A stretch of 43,584 nucleotides of DNA, taken from the NCBI GenBank assembly GCA_903845065.1, contig CAIMWH010000088.1:1-43584 (forward strand), given 5' to 3'. Below the pieces are notes generated by a model that ran no database searches, was not told the DNA's origin, and saw only the letters and a list, made by a program, of their open reading frames with translations. The stretch comes from an uncultured Rhodospirillales bacterium. Its GTDB lineage: Bacteria > Pseudomonadota > Alphaproteobacteria > Acetobacterales > Acetobacteraceae. A program made the translations under genes and the position numbers. Of the stretch, positions 41,963-43,584 are shown piece by piece. The number at the start of each line of letters is the position of its first letter. Position 1 is the stretch's first letter.

Positions 41963-43401
41963 ACGCGCCATCGCCGCTGGTCGCGCCGGTGCTGACCGGC
42001 CACAGCCGGGCAACGGCAGTGCGCAGCGGCACTACGGCGCTGACCTACGCCGACCTGCAGGGCGAGATCGCCGCCGGTTGCGACGCGCTGCGACGCGCCG
42101 GCATCGGGCCTGGCTGCCGGGTTGCGCTCGCGCTGCCGAAATCACTGAATGCGCTGCGCGTCATCCTCGCCACCCTCGCCGCCGGCGCCGCCTATGTGCC
42201 ACTCAACCACCGGCTGACCCCTGCCGCGCTGGCCACCATCCTCGAAGACCTGCGGCCCGACCTCCTGATCGCAGCACCGGGCGCGCTCGCCGGGCAAGCC
42301 GAACGCCTCCCCGGCCTCCAGATCACCCCGCACCTCGACACCACGCCAGAGCGCCTCCCGGGAGTCGCAGTCCAGCACGACCAGCCGCCCGATCTTGCCG
42401 CCATCCTGTTCACCTCGGGCTCCACCGGCACACCCAAGGGCATCATGCTGTCGCACGACAACATCGGCTGCTTCGCCACCTGGGCCGCCCGCGAATTCGC
42501 CCTCGGTGCGGCCGACCAGGTCGCCAGCCACGCGCCGTTTCACTTTGACCTTTCAACATTTGACATCTTCGCGACCCTCGCCACCGGCGCGACACTCCAC
42601 CTGCTCGATGATGCCGACGCCGCCTTCCCCGGCGCCGTCCGCCGCTTCATCGCCGATGCCGGCATCACCACCTGGTATTCGGTGCCGACCGCACTCGCCC
42701 AGTTGCAAAGCCGCGGCGCCCTGGCTGGCCTCTCGTCGCTACGCCAGGTCCTGTTCGCCGGCGAGGTCTTCCCCACCCCCGTCCTGCGCCAGGCCATGGC
42801 CGCCCTGCCCGCCGCTGGCTTCGCCAATTTGTTCGGCCCCACCGAAACCAACGTCTGCACCTTTCATCGCCTCGCCTCCCCCCCGCACGACGACACCCCA
42901 ATCCCAATTGGCATCCCCTGCCCCCACGCCGGCATCACGCTCAGCGCGGACGGCGAAATCGGTGTCACCGGCCCCGGCGTCATGCTCGGCTACTGGCGCC
43001 AGCCCGCTCTCACCACCGCCAGCCGCATTGATGGCCGGCCCGATAGCTATCGCACCGGTGACTTCGCCACCCGCCGCCCGGACGGGGCGCTGATGTTCAA
43101 CGGCCGGCGCGATCACCTGGTCAAGCTGCGCGGACACCGGGTTGAGCTTCTGGCGCTCGAAGCCGTCCTTCAGGCCCATCCCGCCATCGCCGAAGCCGTC
43201 GCGGTGGTCACCGGCGAGCGCCTCGCAGTGGCGATCATCGAGCGCTCCCCGATCGATGACGCCGCTCTCAGGAATGTCATCGCCGCTTGCCTTGTGCCGG
43301 CCTACCAACCCGGTTCAATCATTCGATTGAATACGATGCCGCGAAGTTCTAACGGTAAGGCCGACCGCGGCGCCCTGCGTGTCTTGGCCGCTGGTGCATG
43401 A
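41959..43401 (+). CDS. Stand-alone amino-acid-type adenylation enzyme
   Basis: A 480-residue ANL enzyme of the NRPS A-domain/D-alanine ligase type. Motifs in order: P-loop LFTSGSTGTPKG at residues 150-161; A4 FHFDLSTFD with Asp197, the residue that usually binds the substrate amino group; A5 NLFGPTETN from residue 290; YRTGDFATRRPDGALMFNGRRDHLVKLRGHRVEL; and catalytic Lys467 in SSNGKADRGAL. It is therefore likely to activate an amino acid and load it on a separate carrier protein, which is not in the window. The 4-bp overlap with the dehydrogenase gene recalls proline-adenylase/prolyl-carrier dehydrogenase pairs that make pyrrole-2-carboxyl units. Specificity is not proven; the binding-pocket code was not decoded. 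Confidence 0.85.
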   Translation: MNAPSPLVAPVLTGHSRATAVRSGTTALTYADLQGEIAAGCDALRRAGIGPGCRVALALPKSLNALRVILATLAAGAAYVPLNHRLTPAALATILEDLRPDLLIAAPGALAGQAERLPGLQITPHLDTTPERLPGVAVQHDQPPDLAAILFTSGSTGTPKGIMLSHDNIGCFATWAAREFALGAADQVASHAPFHFDLSTFDIFATLATGATLHLLDDADAAFPGAVRRFIADAGITTWYSVPTALAQLQSRGALAGLSSLRQVLFAGEVFPTPVLRQAMAALPAAGFANLFGPTETNVCTFHRLASPPHDDTPIPIGIPCPHAGITLSADGEIGVTGPGVMLGYWRQPALTTASRIDGRPDSYRTGDFATRRPDGALMFNGRRDHLVKLRGHRVELLALEAVLQAHPAIAEAVAVVTGERLAVAIIERSPIDDAALRNVIAACLVPAYQPGSIIRLNTMPRSSNGKADRGALRVLAAGA

Positions 43402-43446
43402 ACGGGTCCGCCGCCATTTGATGAGGTCAGTCTTGCAATCACCTTA

Positions 43447-43584
43447 GAGTCTATCCGAAATCAAACAATGTCCTGACAAAGCCTTCTGAGCATCATCCTG
43501 ACCGACGCCCAACGCAGGAAGGCCAGCGCCGAGCGGTTGAGGCACTCCCAATCCTTGGCTAGCCTGCGGCATCTGTTGAGCCAG
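43447..43584 (-). mobile_element. IS5-type insertion sequence, one end (runs off the window)
   Basis: The terminal sequence GAGTCTATCCGAAAT (43447 on) is typical of IS5-family terminal inverted repeats and is preceded by TTA, a plausible target site. A transposase C-terminus reads inward-to-end on the minus strand. The other end and any target duplication are outside the window. It sits 45 bp after the adenylase stop, marking the edge of the biosynthesis-like locus. Confidence 0.75.
43461..43583 (-). CDS. IS5-family transposase, C-terminal 40 residues
   Basis: The minus-strand frame gives WLNRCRRLAKDWECLNRSAL and ends VRMMLRRLCQDIV before a TGA at 43461-43463. NRxRRLxKDWE is the conserved end of DDE transposases of the IS5 group (the glutamate region and following basic helix). 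The stop falls 14 bp inside the IS end, as usual. The gene continues beyond the window, so its integrity cannot be judged. Confidence 0.75.
   Translation of the reverse strand, partial: WLNRCRRLAKDWECLNRSALAFLRWASVRMMLRRLCQDIV

Overview
The window is GC-rich DNA from a Gram-negative bacterium, most likely an alphaproteobacterium. I lean towards Acetobacteraceae/Rhodospirillales because of the gene families, the strong GC3 bias, the TTG/GTG starts and a T/A-rich hairpin repeat of a type I remember from that group. That placement is an impression, not a search result. No tRNA, rRNA or CRISPR array was seen.

Left part (1-9.1 kb, + strand). The 3' end of a 2-oxoacid:ferredoxin oxidoreductase beta subunit is followed by a good terminator. 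Then comes a tight operon: ABC solute-binding protein, two permeases, a bicupin, a double SnoaL-like protein, a 3-hydroxyisobutyrate-dehydrogenase-like enzyme, a second double SnoaL-like protein and a MetE-core-like methyltransferase. Most junctions overlap by 4 bp. It reads as an uptake and catabolic unit for an unidentified, possibly methylated, small molecule. No transporter ATPase gene is present.

Middle part (9.1-17.4 kb) is a set of ordinary genes: GNAT acetyltransferase, metallo-beta-lactamase-fold hydrolase, endonuclease/exonuclease/phosphatase-fold protein, VOC protein, DUF2142-like membrane protein, FAD-dependent dehydrogenase, and a TPR-GT41 (SPINDLY/OGT-like) glycosyltransferase.

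17.56-38.94 kb on the minus strand is one uninterrupted 7127-codon gene for a giant glycine/aspartate-rich RTX protein with no signal peptide. It has three zones. Residues 1 to ~3830 carry 12 RTX blocks, each closed by a 'TDF' beta module resembling the segment usually found once, near the C-terminus, of type I secreted proteins. Six of these have a vicinal Cys-Cys pair and six have a Trp-x-Pro motif at the same place. Residues ~3830 to 6500 carry seven blocks closed by a different 'DNR...NVE.L.F' module. Residues ~6500 to 7127 carry VENL repeats (three in exact 354-bp register) and a terminal secretion-like domain. A ~175-residue insertion around residue 2360 may be a beta-sandwich binding domain. 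No type I secretion genes are nearby, but the GT41 glycosyltransferase lies 199 bp downstream on the same strand.

Right part (39.2-43.4 kb). Two stand-alone ANL adenylation enzymes flank an acyl-CoA-dehydrogenase-like flavoprotein, one ANL gene being divergent and the other overlapping the dehydrogenase gene by 4 bp. This recalls loading and oxidation modules of carrier-protein-dependent biosynthesis. The window closes inside an IS5-type insertion sequence whose terminal repeat and transposase C-terminus are visible.
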